From: Cytophaga sp. FL35
Lineage (GTDB): Bacteria > Bacteroidota > Bacteroidia > Flavobacteriales > Flavobacteriaceae
Length of the DNA stretch: 64,000 nucleotides
Reading direction: 5' to 3'
NCBI RefSeq assembly: GCF_014349235.1
Contig: NZ_JACSOH010000021.1
Location: 1-64,000 of the forward strand
Every line of letters begins with the position of its first letter. Position 1 is the stretch's first letter. The notes below the pieces were generated by a model. The model worked only from the letters and a program-made list of their open reading frames with translations, ran no database searches and was not told the origin of the DNA. A program made the translations under genes and the position numbers. Of the stretch, positions 44,816 to 53,302 are shown piece after piece.

Positions 44816-44840
44816 AAACTCCGGCTGATTACCGGAGTTT
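44816..44840 (+). terminator. Terminator after rpoD
   Basis: 9-bp stem AAACTCCGG / CCGGAGTTT with a 7-base loop and T-run. A further hairpin AACAGT...ACTGTT lies at 44778-44797. Confidence 0.88.
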
Positions 44841-44923
44841 TTTCATTTTATGCCATTATTCAAGTATGTCAAAAAACTTTACAGTTTCATGCTTTACATC
44901 TAAGTTAAATACCCACTATCACC

Positions 44924-45157
44924 ATGAAAAAAGATGTTCAACCAAATAATCCATTACATGGTGTAAAATTGGCAGAAATTCTAGAGTATCTTACCCAGAA
45001 ATACACATGGGAAGAATTGGCTTCGCTAATTAACATTAACAGCTTTAAAAATAATCCTTCTATAAAATCCTCCCTTAAATTCCTACGAAAAACTCCCTGG
45101 GCACGTGAAAAAGTGGAGCGATTGTACCTAACATCAATAAAAAAGGAAAAGAATTAA
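44924..45157 (+). CDS. VF530-family (DUF2132) small protein
   Basis: 77 residues. The family motif is almost complete: [28 protein letters not shown], then [26 protein letters not shown] structural study of a family member suggested DNA binding; the physiological role is unknown. Monocistronic. Confidence 0.9.
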   Translation: MKKDVQPNNPLHGVKLAEILEYLTQKYTWEELASLININSFKNNPSIKSSLKFLRKTPWAREKVERLYLTSIKKEKN

Positions 45158-45466
45158 ATTACCAACAAAGGTTGTTTCCCTACCGAATTTGAGTTTTCTA
45201 CCCTTATTTATATACTGATTTGATTAAATCAAGGAAATTTAGCTTTTCAAAATAATATTAAAAAGAGCTATTTGGAATATCGGCACTGTAACAAATCAAA
45301 TCCCTCTAATATTTACCCACCATCTCTATAAAAGAGTCTACGCCTCCTGCTTCCTAAAAAAGTAAGAATTTAACCTTTTGGAAGACTAGAATTGTTACAA
45401 TTTTGATTTCCAATGATCATATAAAACTAAACAAGGAAACAGAGAACTCAACAAATACCATTTCCT
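45158..45466. other. Intergenic stretch with no recognised gene
   Basis: About 310 AT-rich bases between the VF530 gene and the rpe promoter. Only a short TTGATT-A-AATCAA palindrome near 45225 stands out. No ORF, RNA gene or terminator is convincing. Confidence 0.6.
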
Positions 45467-45474
45467 TATTTTTG
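45467..45474 (+). promoter_or_regulatory. -7 element (TATTTTTG) of rpe
   Basis: TATTTTTG matches TAnnTTTG, 23 bases before the rpe ATG. No TTG at -33. Confidence 0.5.
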
Positions 45475-45497
45475 CAAAAGAATAGAAGCAGTACGCA

Positions 45498-46178
45498 ATG
45501 AATAAATCTAAAATAGCCCCTTCCCTACTCGCAGCGGATTTTGGCAATTTGCAGCGAGACGTAGAAATGGTGAACCAAAGCGAAGCAGATTGGCACCATA
45601 TAGATGTTATGGACGGTATTTTCGTACCTAACATTTCATACGGAATGCCTGTAATAAAAGCCATTGCCAAACATGCCACTAAACCTTTGGATGTTCATTT
45701 AATGATTGTAGATCCGGACAGGTACATACAAACATTTGCAGATTTAGGCGCTACTTACCTCACCGTACATTATGAAGCATGTACGCACTTGCATAGGACT
45801 GTTCAAGCCATAAAAGATGCGGGAATGAAGGCTGGTGTGGCCTTAAATCCACATACCAATGTAAACCTGCTTAAAAATATTATCAAAGATTTGGATTTGG
45901 TGCTTATCATGAGCGTAAATCCAGGTTTTGGTGGTCAGAGTTTTATAGAGAACAGTTATGAAAAAATAACGGACGCCAAGGAACTTATTAAAATGAACGA
46001 TTCCAAGGCTGTGGTAGAGGTAGATGGTGGTGTTACGGCCAAAAACGCCAAGGCTCTTATTAAGGCGGGTGCCGATGTTCTGGTGGCCGGTAGTTTCATC
46101 TTTAAGAGCGATGAGCCGAAAAAAACTATTAAGGACCTAAAAGCAGCAACAGATAAATGGAGCATTTTCGAATTGTAA
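45498..46178 (+). CDS. rpe: Ribulose-phosphate 3-epimerase
   Basis: 226 residues. TIM-barrel enzyme interconverting ribulose-5-P and xylulose-5-P. Motifs: IAPSLLAADFGNL, HHIDVMDGIFVPN, LDVHLMIVDPDRY, LIMSVNPGFGGQSFI and VEVDGGV. Overlaps the next gene by 22 bases. Confidence 0.97.
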   Translation: MNKSKIAPSLLAADFGNLQRDVEMVNQSEADWHHIDVMDGIFVPNISYGMPVIKAIAKHATKPLDVHLMIVDPDRYIQTFADLGATYLTVHYEACTHLHRTVQAIKDAGMKAGVALNPHTNVNLLKNIIKDLDLVLIMSVNPGFGGQSFIENSYEKITDAKELIKMNDSKAVVEVDGGVTAKNAKALIKAGADVLVAGSFIFKSDEPKKTIKDLKAATDKWSIFEL

Positions 46179-47137
46179 TTATTGGCGGAGGCCCTATAGG
46201 TATTGCATGTGGATTGGAAGCTCAAAAAAAAGGGTTGAGTTATGTAATCCTCGAAAAAGGCCCCATAGTCAACTCCCTTTTCAATTACCCTATAAACATG
46301 CAGTTTTTCTCTTCATCGGAAAAATTGGAGATTGACAACATTCCTTTTATTAGCAAGGAAGCCAAGCCTAAGCGGAACGAAGCCTTGGAATATTACAGGA
46401 GAATTGTCACCTCCAATAACCTCAACATTCGGCTATTTGAAAGAGTAACTCATGTTGAAAAACAAAACGAACAATTTTCCATTACCACTAACAAAAAAAA
46501 CTACACGGCAGACAAGGTAATTATAGCCACAGGCTTCTATGATATTCCAAATACCATAGATGTTCCCGGGGAAAACTTACCAAAAGTTTCCCACTACTAT
46601 AACGACCCTCATTTCTATGCAAGTCAGAAATTAGCAGTCATTGGAGCAAGTAATTCCGCTATTGATGCCGCATTGGAATGCTACCGAAAAGGATCGGAAG
46701 TTTCTCTTATCATCAGAGGTCCGGAAGTGGGTCAACGCGTAAAGTATTGGGTTAGGCCAGATATAATCAATCGCATAGAAGAAGGTAGTATTAAAGCTTA
46801 TTATGATACCACAGTAAAAGAAATAAGAGACCACTCCTTGGTCTTGAACACCCCGGAGGGCGAAAAAGAAATAGAAAATGATTTTGTGCTGGCTTTGACG
46901 GGGTACAAACCTAACTTTAAATTTTTGGAGGCCGTGGGAATCGAACTCACGAACGATGAAAAGAAACTACCAAAATACAATCCGGATACCATGGAGACCA
47001 ATATTGGAGGTCTTTATCTAGCTGGAGTAATTTGTGGGGGCATGGAAACCCATAAATGGTTTATTGAAAACTCAAGGGTGCATGCCCAAATGATTGTATC
47101 ATCTATACTCAAGGATGAGGTTATTAGCAATCAATAA
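46157..47137 (+). CDS. YpdA-family FAD/NAD(P)-dependent oxidoreductase (putative bacillithiol disulfide reductase)
   Basis: 326 residues. FAD-binding GGGPIGIACG (10-19), NADPH-binding VIGASNSAIDAAL (about 158-170) and a C-terminal NIGGLYLAGVICGG. There is no CxxC redox pair, as in YpdA/Bdr, which reduces oxidised bacillithiol. Start ATG lies inside rpe (22-base overlap), so translation is coupled to the pentose-phosphate gene that helps supply NADPH. Whether the organism makes bacillithiol cannot be seen here. Confidence 0.88.
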   Translation: MEHFRIVIIGGGPIGIACGLEAQKKGLSYVILEKGPIVNSLFNYPINMQFFSSSEKLEIDNIPFISKEAKPKRNEALEYYRRIVTSNNLNIRLFERVTHVEKQNEQFSITTNKKNYTADKVIIATGFYDIPNTIDVPGENLPKVSHYYNDPHFYASQKLAVIGASNSAIDAALECYRKGSEVSLIIRGPEVGQRVKYWVRPDIINRIEEGSIKAYYDTTVKEIRDHSLVLNTPEGEKEIENDFVLALTGYKPNFKFLEAVGIELTNDEKKLPKYNPDTMETNIGGLYLAGVICGGMETHKWFIENSRVHAQMIVSSILKDEVISNQ

Positions 47138-47236
47138 TTTGCCCCCCTGTTTTCAGGGATAAACAAAAGGCTGAATCACGTGTATTTCTAGGCGCTTCAA
47201 ATTTTCACATTTGTAGTGAACATAAAGCCTATAGAA

Positions 47237-47725
47237 ATGAAATACATATACCCCAAGTTGTTAGCCGTTTGCCTTGTTGTAGCTATTTATTGTAACAATC
47301 GTTCTGTAAAAAATTACCAAACCACAAGTGATGGCCATGGTTATCATCTCATAGTAAAAAGAGGCGCTTTCCACAAAGACAGGTTTGACCTATATAAGAA
47401 CAAAATAAGGTATACCCCAGATACTTCTGAACGGAAAGCGGATGCCAAATACAATCACTATACAGAAACCTATTTAGACTCATTACCAACCATAGGGTTC
47501 TTTAAAAAATTGGAAGCAGAAGGATTCTGGGAATTAGATGACCATTATCCTACCGGAACTTCCTGCCCTAGCCAAATGATCGTCACATTAAAACACGACA
47601 AAAAATCAAAAACCGTAATTTGCGGTGATTTTTTAAATGACTGTCCCGATTTGATTAAATATATTGACAAAAAAGTGGTTGAAATGGAAGGTCATGACTT
47701 ACATCGAATTTATACACCAGGTTAA
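47237..47725 (+). CDS. Hypothetical lipoprotein
   Basis: 162 residues from ATG 47237; an in-frame GTG at 47216 would add seven residues before the signal. The N-terminus MKYIYPKLLAVCLVVAIYCNN looks like a lipoprotein signal with an imperfect lipobox. The rest is a small alpha/beta domain with three Cys (TSCPSQ, VICGDF, NDCPDL) and many Lys/His. No family recognised. An ACATTTG near 47208 may be part of its promoter. Confidence 0.65.
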   Translation: MKYIYPKLLAVCLVVAIYCNNRSVKNYQTTSDGHGYHLIVKRGAFHKDRFDLYKNKIRYTPDTSERKADAKYNHYTETYLDSLPTIGFFKKLEAEGFWELDDHYPTGTSCPSQMIVTLKHDKKSKTVICGDFLNDCPDLIKYIDKKVVEMEGHDLHRIYTPG

Positions 47726-47775
47726 CATACATCGAATAGATGTTCATGAACTGATTACTTATCAAAATCAACATA

Positions 47776-49701
47776 TTGAACAAAGGCACATTAAAAATCT
47801 TACTTATATTCTCCCTTACCATAGTTTTGGGAAAGGGAGTATTCGCGCAAAATCAAAGTGGGGATCAACAAATACGCTTTTCCACGGTACCCAATGAGCG
47901 TGACACTTCTTTGAACCGCTATTACCAGACCCTAAAAGGCTCGGAATATGGCCCCAATAGATTTTTGGCTATTATGAAGTTGGCCGGGTATCATATAGAT
48001 AAGGCCAACTCAGACAGTATTATTCAATATGGGAACAAGTATCTCAGAGAGGTACGCCATTGGAACGCAGACAGCCTAGCCAAGTCAAGACATTTTTCAA
48101 AAGCCTACTACATTTTAGGTATTGGAAGTAGATTTAACGGTTTATTGGACAATGCCACTAAATGGCATATTCAAGGAATTAAGGAAGCCGAAAGCTCTGT
48201 ACAAAAAGAGTTTCTATTGAGAAACAAAATAGGTTTGGCCCACACCTATAACCTTAAACAAGAACCACAAAAGGCTATAGAAATTCTGGAATCCATTGCT
48301 GATGATTTAGTTGGTGAGTTTCAAATCCTACTACCAAAAGCGATCACTTTTTTAGGAGATGCCTATTATATACAGAAAAAGTATACTAGAGCACAGGAAA
48401 TATACAAAACCGGGCTTCAGAGGGCACACGAACAAGAGGATGCTAGACAAGCGCTAGCCCTGGAACTTAAGTTAGGTTCCTTAGCGGAATTGGATAAGCA
48501 ATATGATAAAGCTTTTGAGCTTTATAACACCGCGCGCGAAAAGGGCATGCAAGAAGGGTTTCTCAATATCTATTTTGAAGGAACCATACGCATGGGAGAA
48601 CTATTCTATCGCGAAAAGAACTTTGACGCCGCTAATGCGGCACTTTCGGTCGCCTATTTTAATGCTATTGAAAGAGACAATCTTCATTACCAAAGAGAAA
48701 TTTTAGACATACAGAGAAGGGTTTTCAATGCCAAGGAGGATTATAGCAATGCCTATGCAGTAATGACGCAAATGGCAGGTATTAACCAACAGATTGCCCA
48801 TAGACAACAGCAAAAGGTGATTAAAGAACTGGAAATACAATATGAAACCTTAGAAAAGGATAAGGAGATCAGTGAGTTGGAAGAAAACCAGATTTTAAAG
48901 GAGGCGGAACTCAAAGCCCAACGAACTATTAAAAATGCCATTCTTATAGGATTTCTTGTGGTACTCATACCCGTACTGGGATTACTATACGTTTACTATC
49001 AAAAGATACAAGCACAAACAGAACTTGCAAAAAAGAAAGAGGAAGTCAATATTCAAAAATTACAGGCCTTAAAGAAAGATCAGGAACTGGACCTCATAAA
49101 GGCATCCATTGAAGCCCAAGACGAAGAACGAAAGCGAATAGCACAAGAATTACACGATAGTATTGGAGGTAATCTTGCGGGAATAAAACTTCAAATTTCC
49201 GGAACAGAAAACAATACACACAATTGGAATATTATCAAGCAGCAATTAGATGAAACTTATCAGTTGGTGAGAAATATTTCCCACACTTTGATTCCCAAAA
49301 AATTCAAGGAAAAACCATTTACAGAACTCATCTCGGATTATATCAATACCATATCCATCAACGGTAATTTAAAAGTGAGTTTTCATAAATATCCAAAGGA
49401 AGAAATCAACGCGTTAAAAGATGCACTACACCTGCAACTTTATAAAATAATTCAAGAATTGATGACCAATACCCTTAAACATGCACAGGCAGACCAAGTA
49501 TCCATCAATCTAACCTTGACTGAAAATGAATTGTCGCTCTTATTTGAAGATAATGGAATTGGGTTTGATGCCAAAAACACAACAAATGGTATCGGTCTTG
49601 AAAATGTAAAAAGTCGTGTAGAAGAGTTAAACGGCTCACTTCAAATAGATTCTAGTATCAACAGGGGCACCGTGACCGTGATAAATATTCCTACTACATG
49701 A
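47776..49701 (+). CDS. TPR-containing sensor histidine kinase (NarX/DesK type)
   Basis: 641 residues. Start is TTG at 47776; the only upstream in-frame ATG (47740) is followed at once by a stop, and no ATG occurs in the signal peptide. A signal peptide (ending VFAQ) leads to a periplasmic region of TPR helices (about 50-345), a coiled stretch, one membrane segment (about 385-406), a coiled coil, HisKA_3 with phospho-acceptor His460 (RIAQELHDSIGG), and HATPase (LMTNTLKHA, FEDNGIGFD, GIGLENVKSR). Partner regulator is at 49972. TPR sensors of this build are common in Bacteroidota; signal unknown. Confidence 0.9.
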   Translation: MNKGTLKILLIFSLTIVLGKGVFAQNQSGDQQIRFSTVPNERDTSLNRYYQTLKGSEYGPNRFLAIMKLAGYHIDKANSDSIIQYGNKYLREVRHWNADSLAKSRHFSKAYYILGIGSRFNGLLDNATKWHIQGIKEAESSVQKEFLLRNKIGLAHTYNLKQEPQKAIEILESIADDLVGEFQILLPKAITFLGDAYYIQKKYTRAQEIYKTGLQRAHEQEDARQALALELKLGSLAELDKQYDKAFELYNTAREKGMQEGFLNIYFEGTIRMGELFYREKNFDAANAALSVAYFNAIERDNLHYQREILDIQRRVFNAKEDYSNAYAVMTQMAGINQQIAHRQQQKVIKELEIQYETLEKDKEISELEENQILKEAELKAQRTIKNAILIGFLVVLIPVLGLLYVYYQKIQAQTELAKKKEEVNIQKLQALKKDQELDLIKASIEAQDEERKRIAQELHDSIGGNLAGIKLQISGTENNTHNWNIIKQQLDETYQLVRNISHTLIPKKFKEKPFTELISDYINTISINGNLKVSFHKYPKEEINALKDALHLQLYKIIQELMTNTLKHAQADQVSINLTLTENELSLLFEDNGIGFDAKNTTNGIGLENVKSRVEELNGSLQIDSSINRGTVTVINIPTT

Positions 49702-49971
49702 AAGTTATAGCGCTTCTCTTGATGCTAGTAATACAGGGTTCTGGATACCACCTTTCCGATTTCCTGAGAATGAAGTACACAAAGATATTCTTACTTTTTT
49801 TGGTCATTGCCGGTTACATTTGGGTAATTCCTTTATGTTTATCCAGAAAGTGCTGCAATGGATTGCGGTCTAACAACGCTGGGTATACACTTATTTTTCA
49901 TCTTCACGGGGGTTCCTTTAGCCCTAATCCTACATATCATCCATTATTTAAAACTAAAAAATTATCCCTAA
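49698..49971 (+). pseudogene. Frameshifted (or recoded) small membrane protein gene
   Basis: ATG at 49698 overlaps the kinase stop (ATGA), and an inner ATG is at 49770. That frame reads a good hydrophobic helix (MKYTKIFLLFLVIAGYIWVIP), then becomes Cys/Arg/Asn/His-rich and non-protein-like and runs into the next gene. From about 49832 the +1 frame takes over with YVYPESAAMDCG followed by a second helix (LGIHLFFIFTGVPLALILHI) and KLKNYP, and stops at TAA 49969-49971, directly before the regulator ATG. One extra T in CCTTTATG (about 49830-49837) would explain it. Intact, it would be an ~88- or ~65-residue two-helix protein. Confidence 0.6.
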
Positions 49972-50616
49972 ATGAGTTTTAACATTATTATTGCCGATGA
50001 CCACCAAATGTTTATTGACGGTCTCTTGAGTATCTTACACGAGGACAATGAACTGAATGTGACCACCACATTTAAAAACGGAGCACAAGTATTGAAATTT
50101 TTGGAAATCAATGGGCCCCAACAAATTCATTTATTGATTACGGACTTAACAATGCCAGAGGTAGATGGTATAAAACTGAACAGTATTGTCAAAGATAAAT
50201 ACCCCACATTAAAAACTTTGGTGGTAAGCATGCATATTGATGGCGGTATGATAGACCAACTAATCAAAAATAATGTGGACGGATATGTTCCTAAAAATGC
50301 GGAGAAGGATGAGCTACTACAAGCCATCCGTACAATTTTAAAAGGGGGTACATACTTCTCTTCAGAAATTAAAAAGGCCTATACGGATGCGATGTTTGAA
50401 AATAGAAAGCATGAGGAGGTTCACCTTACCGATAGGGAAAAAGAAGTGTTGAAGCTTATTGCGGAAGAATACACCACTCAAGAAATAGCAGATTCCCTGT
50501 TCCTTAGCAAACACACGATTGAGAGCTACAGGAAAAATCTAATCGCTAAATTACAAGTAAAAAACCTTGCAGGTCTTACAAAACACGCCATTAAAATGGG
50601 CCTGTTGAAAGGGTAA
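49972..50616 (+). CDS. NarL/LuxR-family response regulator
   Basis: 214 residues. Receiver domain with acidic pair Asp9/Asp10, phospho-acceptor Asp58 (LLITDLTMPEVDG) and Lys in VPKNAEKDE. C-terminal LuxR helix-turn-helix: LTDREKEVLKLIAEEYTTQEIADSLFLSKHTIESYRKNLIAKL. Pairs with the TPR histidine kinase. Its ATG follows the stop of the intervening membrane frame without a gap. Confidence 0.95.
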   Translation: MSFNIIIADDHQMFIDGLLSILHEDNELNVTTTFKNGAQVLKFLEINGPQQIHLLITDLTMPEVDGIKLNSIVKDKYPTLKTLVVSMHIDGGMIDQLIKNNVDGYVPKNAEKDELLQAIRTILKGGTYFSSEIKKAYTDAMFENRKHEEVHLTDREKEVLKLIAEEYTTQEIADSLFLSKHTIESYRKNLIAKLQVKNLAGLTKHAIKMGLLKG

Positions 50617-50623
50617 CAAAAAA

Positions 50624-50670
50624 GGCCAAATGCCATGGATCAAGTCACAAAACCAATAGCGCATTTGGCC
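50624..50670. repeat. Inverted repeat between convergent genes, possible terminator
   Basis: GGCCAAATGC (50624-50633) and GCATTTGGCC (50661-50670) are a perfect 10-bp inverted repeat with a 27-base loop, between the regulator and the convergent outer membrane gene. No strong T-run. Confidence 0.6.
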
Positions 50671-50690
50671 AACCAACAAACTATTTTCTG

Positions 50691-53102
50691 TTAAAATCTT
50701 CTTCGCTGCCCTGAGTATTGCATGGCCTCCCCTTTTCCAAAGCCGTAGCTAAATCCTAATGCTATGAACCTTCCTCGAAGTCTTCTATTAAAGACTTCAT
50801 TGGTTATTTGATCATTATTTGTTTGGGTCAAAAGACTTTCATCTATTCTAGAAGCGAATAAATCCCTAACACTTAAGTTTAGCACCGCCTTACCCTTCAT
50901 TATGTTCTTACGTACTCCCATATCCATGAAAAGAATATCCGCCACTTTACTTTGAACAGTTCTATAACTAGATTGGTAATTTCCGGTCATCTCTAAATCA
51001 AAATCAGCCGGTAGCTTTACTTTCGTCATTAGCTTGGAAGTCCATTGGTCTCCAGAAAAGTCAAATTCTTGCTCATTAAAAACCCCATCCCTACTAAAGG
51101 AGCTGTAATTAAAATCCCCATTAAGGGTCAACCAATTTAAAGGACTATACTTAGCATTGAACTCTATACCCGTGGAATTATTGGTTCCTATATTTTCAGG
51201 TCTAACGGTGGTTACGTTATCTTCAAAGGTTGATACCCTTTCTATCACGTCACTGGTGTAACGGTGGTATACCCCAAAGTTTAAGGAAGCTTTCCCCAAA
51301 ATGTATATACTGGTAATTTCATAGGAATCTGTAAACTCTGGTTGTAGGTCAGGATTCCCCTGTCTTATAAAAAAGTTGTTCCTGGGATTAAAGAAAGGGT
51401 TCAAATCCCACATTCTTGGCCTATAGATCCTTTTGGAATAGCCTGCCTGTAGTGAAATTTTATTACTGAACTTATAGGAAGTATGTGCACTAGGAAAGAG
51501 ATTAAAAAAATCTTGGTCATTTGCTTGCCCTGTGGTAGCCAAAAAGGTACTCAAATCTGTATGCTCAAGTCGGAGACCGCCCTTCACTCCCCATTTTTCA
51601 CCCTCGTAGGAGCCTGTACTATATACTCCCAAAACATTTTGTTGGTAGTCAAAAATATTAGTTAGATCAGGGTCATTTACATAAGCTCCATTTACCAAAT
51701 TATTAAGCTCATAGTCATTACTCACATCGTTCAATACATATTGCGCCCCCGTTTCAATGGTAATCTCATCAGTTAAGGGATTGGTATAATCCAACTTAAA
51801 CGTAAAGACAGATTCCTTAAAATCAGTTCTGGTCTGCTGATTTAAATCCCTATTTTCTCCTGAAACGGTGGCATTGCTAAATTCTGAAGATTGATCTTTT
51901 CCAAAAAAGTTACCTAAACCACTAAATAGAAGAGTATGTTCATCATTTTCCTCATCAAAATTTTTCTTATACTGAAGCTCATATTGAAATTTTGGGTTTC
52001 TGGCATCGGTTACTTCCGTACGTTCCCACTGCGAAACCAATGAATTAGCAGCATCAAATTCAGCAAAATTGGTGGTGGAAGGCTGGTCCTCCATTTCAAG
52101 GGCAAAATTTCCCGATAGGGTCAGCACGTTCATATCGTTGATATGATAATCTGTTCCCAATACCAAATTATAGTAGTTTTCATTTCTATATTCATCGCCT
52201 ATACTAGTAATGGTAGTATTATCTATTAAGTTTAGATTTCTGTTTTCCACCTCGGTAGGTATATCCCGTACCCCCACTCCGATCTGACTGAAAAGATTGA
52301 ATTTTTCTGTTCTTCTGTTGAGACTTACTCCAACGCTATGACCAGCAGGCGTACCTGTGTTTACAGAGATGGAACCATTGAGTCCTTTGCGTTCCTCTTT
52401 CTTTAATACAATATTGATGATTCCAGAAGTACCCTCTGCCTCATATTTAGCAGAAGGATTGGTAATAACTTCCACTCGCTCTATCATATCTGCGGTAATA
52501 GTTCCCAAGGCATTGCCTTCTTCACTTGCTATAATCGACGGCTTACCGTTGATGAGCATTTGCACCCCTTGACTACCTCTTAGGCTAACCTGACCTTCAA
52601 TATTCACGTTTACGGAAGGCACATTGTTAAGCACTTCCAACGCGCTTGCACCCGTACTGCTCAGGTCTTTACCAACATTGAACACACGTTTGTCCAACTT
52701 AAATTCTGTTCTGCTTATTTCTCCCTCAACAACCACCTCCTGTAGCTGCTCAGCATCCTCTGCCAAGAAGATCTCTCCCAAATCCATTACGGTAGTTCGG
52801 GTGGCCGGTTGTCCAAAGGTTTTTGATTGAAATCCTAAAAAACCTATCTCAACATAAAAATTATCGGCTGTAGTTTCAATGTTAAAGGCTCCATCATCTC
52901 CTGTTGTACCTCCGGTGATAGGTTGTTTAGTTTCACTATCTGCCACCATAACGGTAGCAAAGGCAATTGGAATACCACTACCCTGTTCTATGACTTTTCC
53001 TTTAATGGTGATAGGAGGTGCTTCTTGAGATCTGATGGTAGGACTTACAAGAAGTAACAGGGCCGCCAACAGTGGGAGGTAAAATTTATTTTCTGGTATC
53101 AT
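50691..53102 (-). CDS. TonB-receptor-like outer membrane beta-barrel protein
   Basis: 803 residues. Signal peptide (about 1-25, ending IRSQ), carboxypeptidase-regulatory-like domain (ITIKGKVIEQGSGIPIAFATVMV..., about 31-115), a plug-like domain (SALEVLNNVPSVNVNIEGQVSLRGSQGVQMLINGK..., about 150-235) and a long C-terminal barrel of the OMP_b-brl_3 type. The VVVEGE segment before the plug resembles the TonB-box region. The substrate is unknown; no SusD partner is present. It sits between two two-component systems, one of which may control it. Confidence 0.88.
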   Translation of the reverse strand: MIPENKFYLPLLAALLLLVSPTIRSQEAPPITIKGKVIEQGSGIPIAFATVMVADSETKQPITGGTTGDDGAFNIETTADNFYVEIGFLGFQSKTFGQPATRTTVMDLGEIFLAEDAEQLQEVVVEGEISRTEFKLDKRVFNVGKDLSSTGASALEVLNNVPSVNVNIEGQVSLRGSQGVQMLINGKPSIIASEEGNALGTITADMIERVEVITNPSAKYEAEGTSGIINIVLKKEERKGLNGSISVNTGTPAGHSVGVSLNRRTEKFNLFSQIGVGVRDIPTEVENRNLNLIDNTTITSIGDEYRNENYYNLVLGTDYHINDMNVLTLSGNFALEMEDQPSTTNFAEFDAANSLVSQWERTEVTDARNPKFQYELQYKKNFDEENDEHTLLFSGLGNFFGKDQSSEFSNATVSGENRDLNQQTRTDFKESVFTFKLDYTNPLTDEITIETGAQYVLNDVSNDYELNNLVNGAYVNDPDLTNIFDYQQNVLGVYSTGSYEGEKWGVKGGLRLEHTDLSTFLATTGQANDQDFFNLFPSAHTSYKFSNKISLQAGYSKRIYRPRMWDLNPFFNPRNNFFIRQGNPDLQPEFTDSYEITSIYILGKASLNFGVYHRYTSDVIERVSTFEDNVTTVRPENIGTNNSTGIEFNAKYSPLNWLTLNGDFNYSSFSRDGVFNEQEFDFSGDQWTSKLMTKVKLPADFDLEMTGNYQSSYRTVQSKVADILFMDMGVRKNIMKGKAVLNLSVRDLFASRIDESLLTQTNNDQITNEVFNRRLRGRFIALGFSYGFGKGEAMQYSGQRRRF

Positions 53103-53302
53103 TGTAATTTTCTTGTTGATTTGAATAGGTCAAATATGCAATGGATTATAGGATGTTGAAATTCAAATCCGTAAACGACCAAACTAAACCAGTAAACGAC
53201 AAATGTTAGGCTTGGAGCCAGCTATGCGTCGTTAAGGGTAAGAAACTTGTTGTTTAGGATATTGCATTTGAAGTACTTGGTGCAAATTTTTAGTTTTATA
53301 AG

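Noticed and set aside
47698-47897. 77-codon plus-strand ORF overlapping the kinase start
   Set aside because: Overlaps the unknown lipoprotein end and the kinase signal peptide in another frame; no protein-like features.
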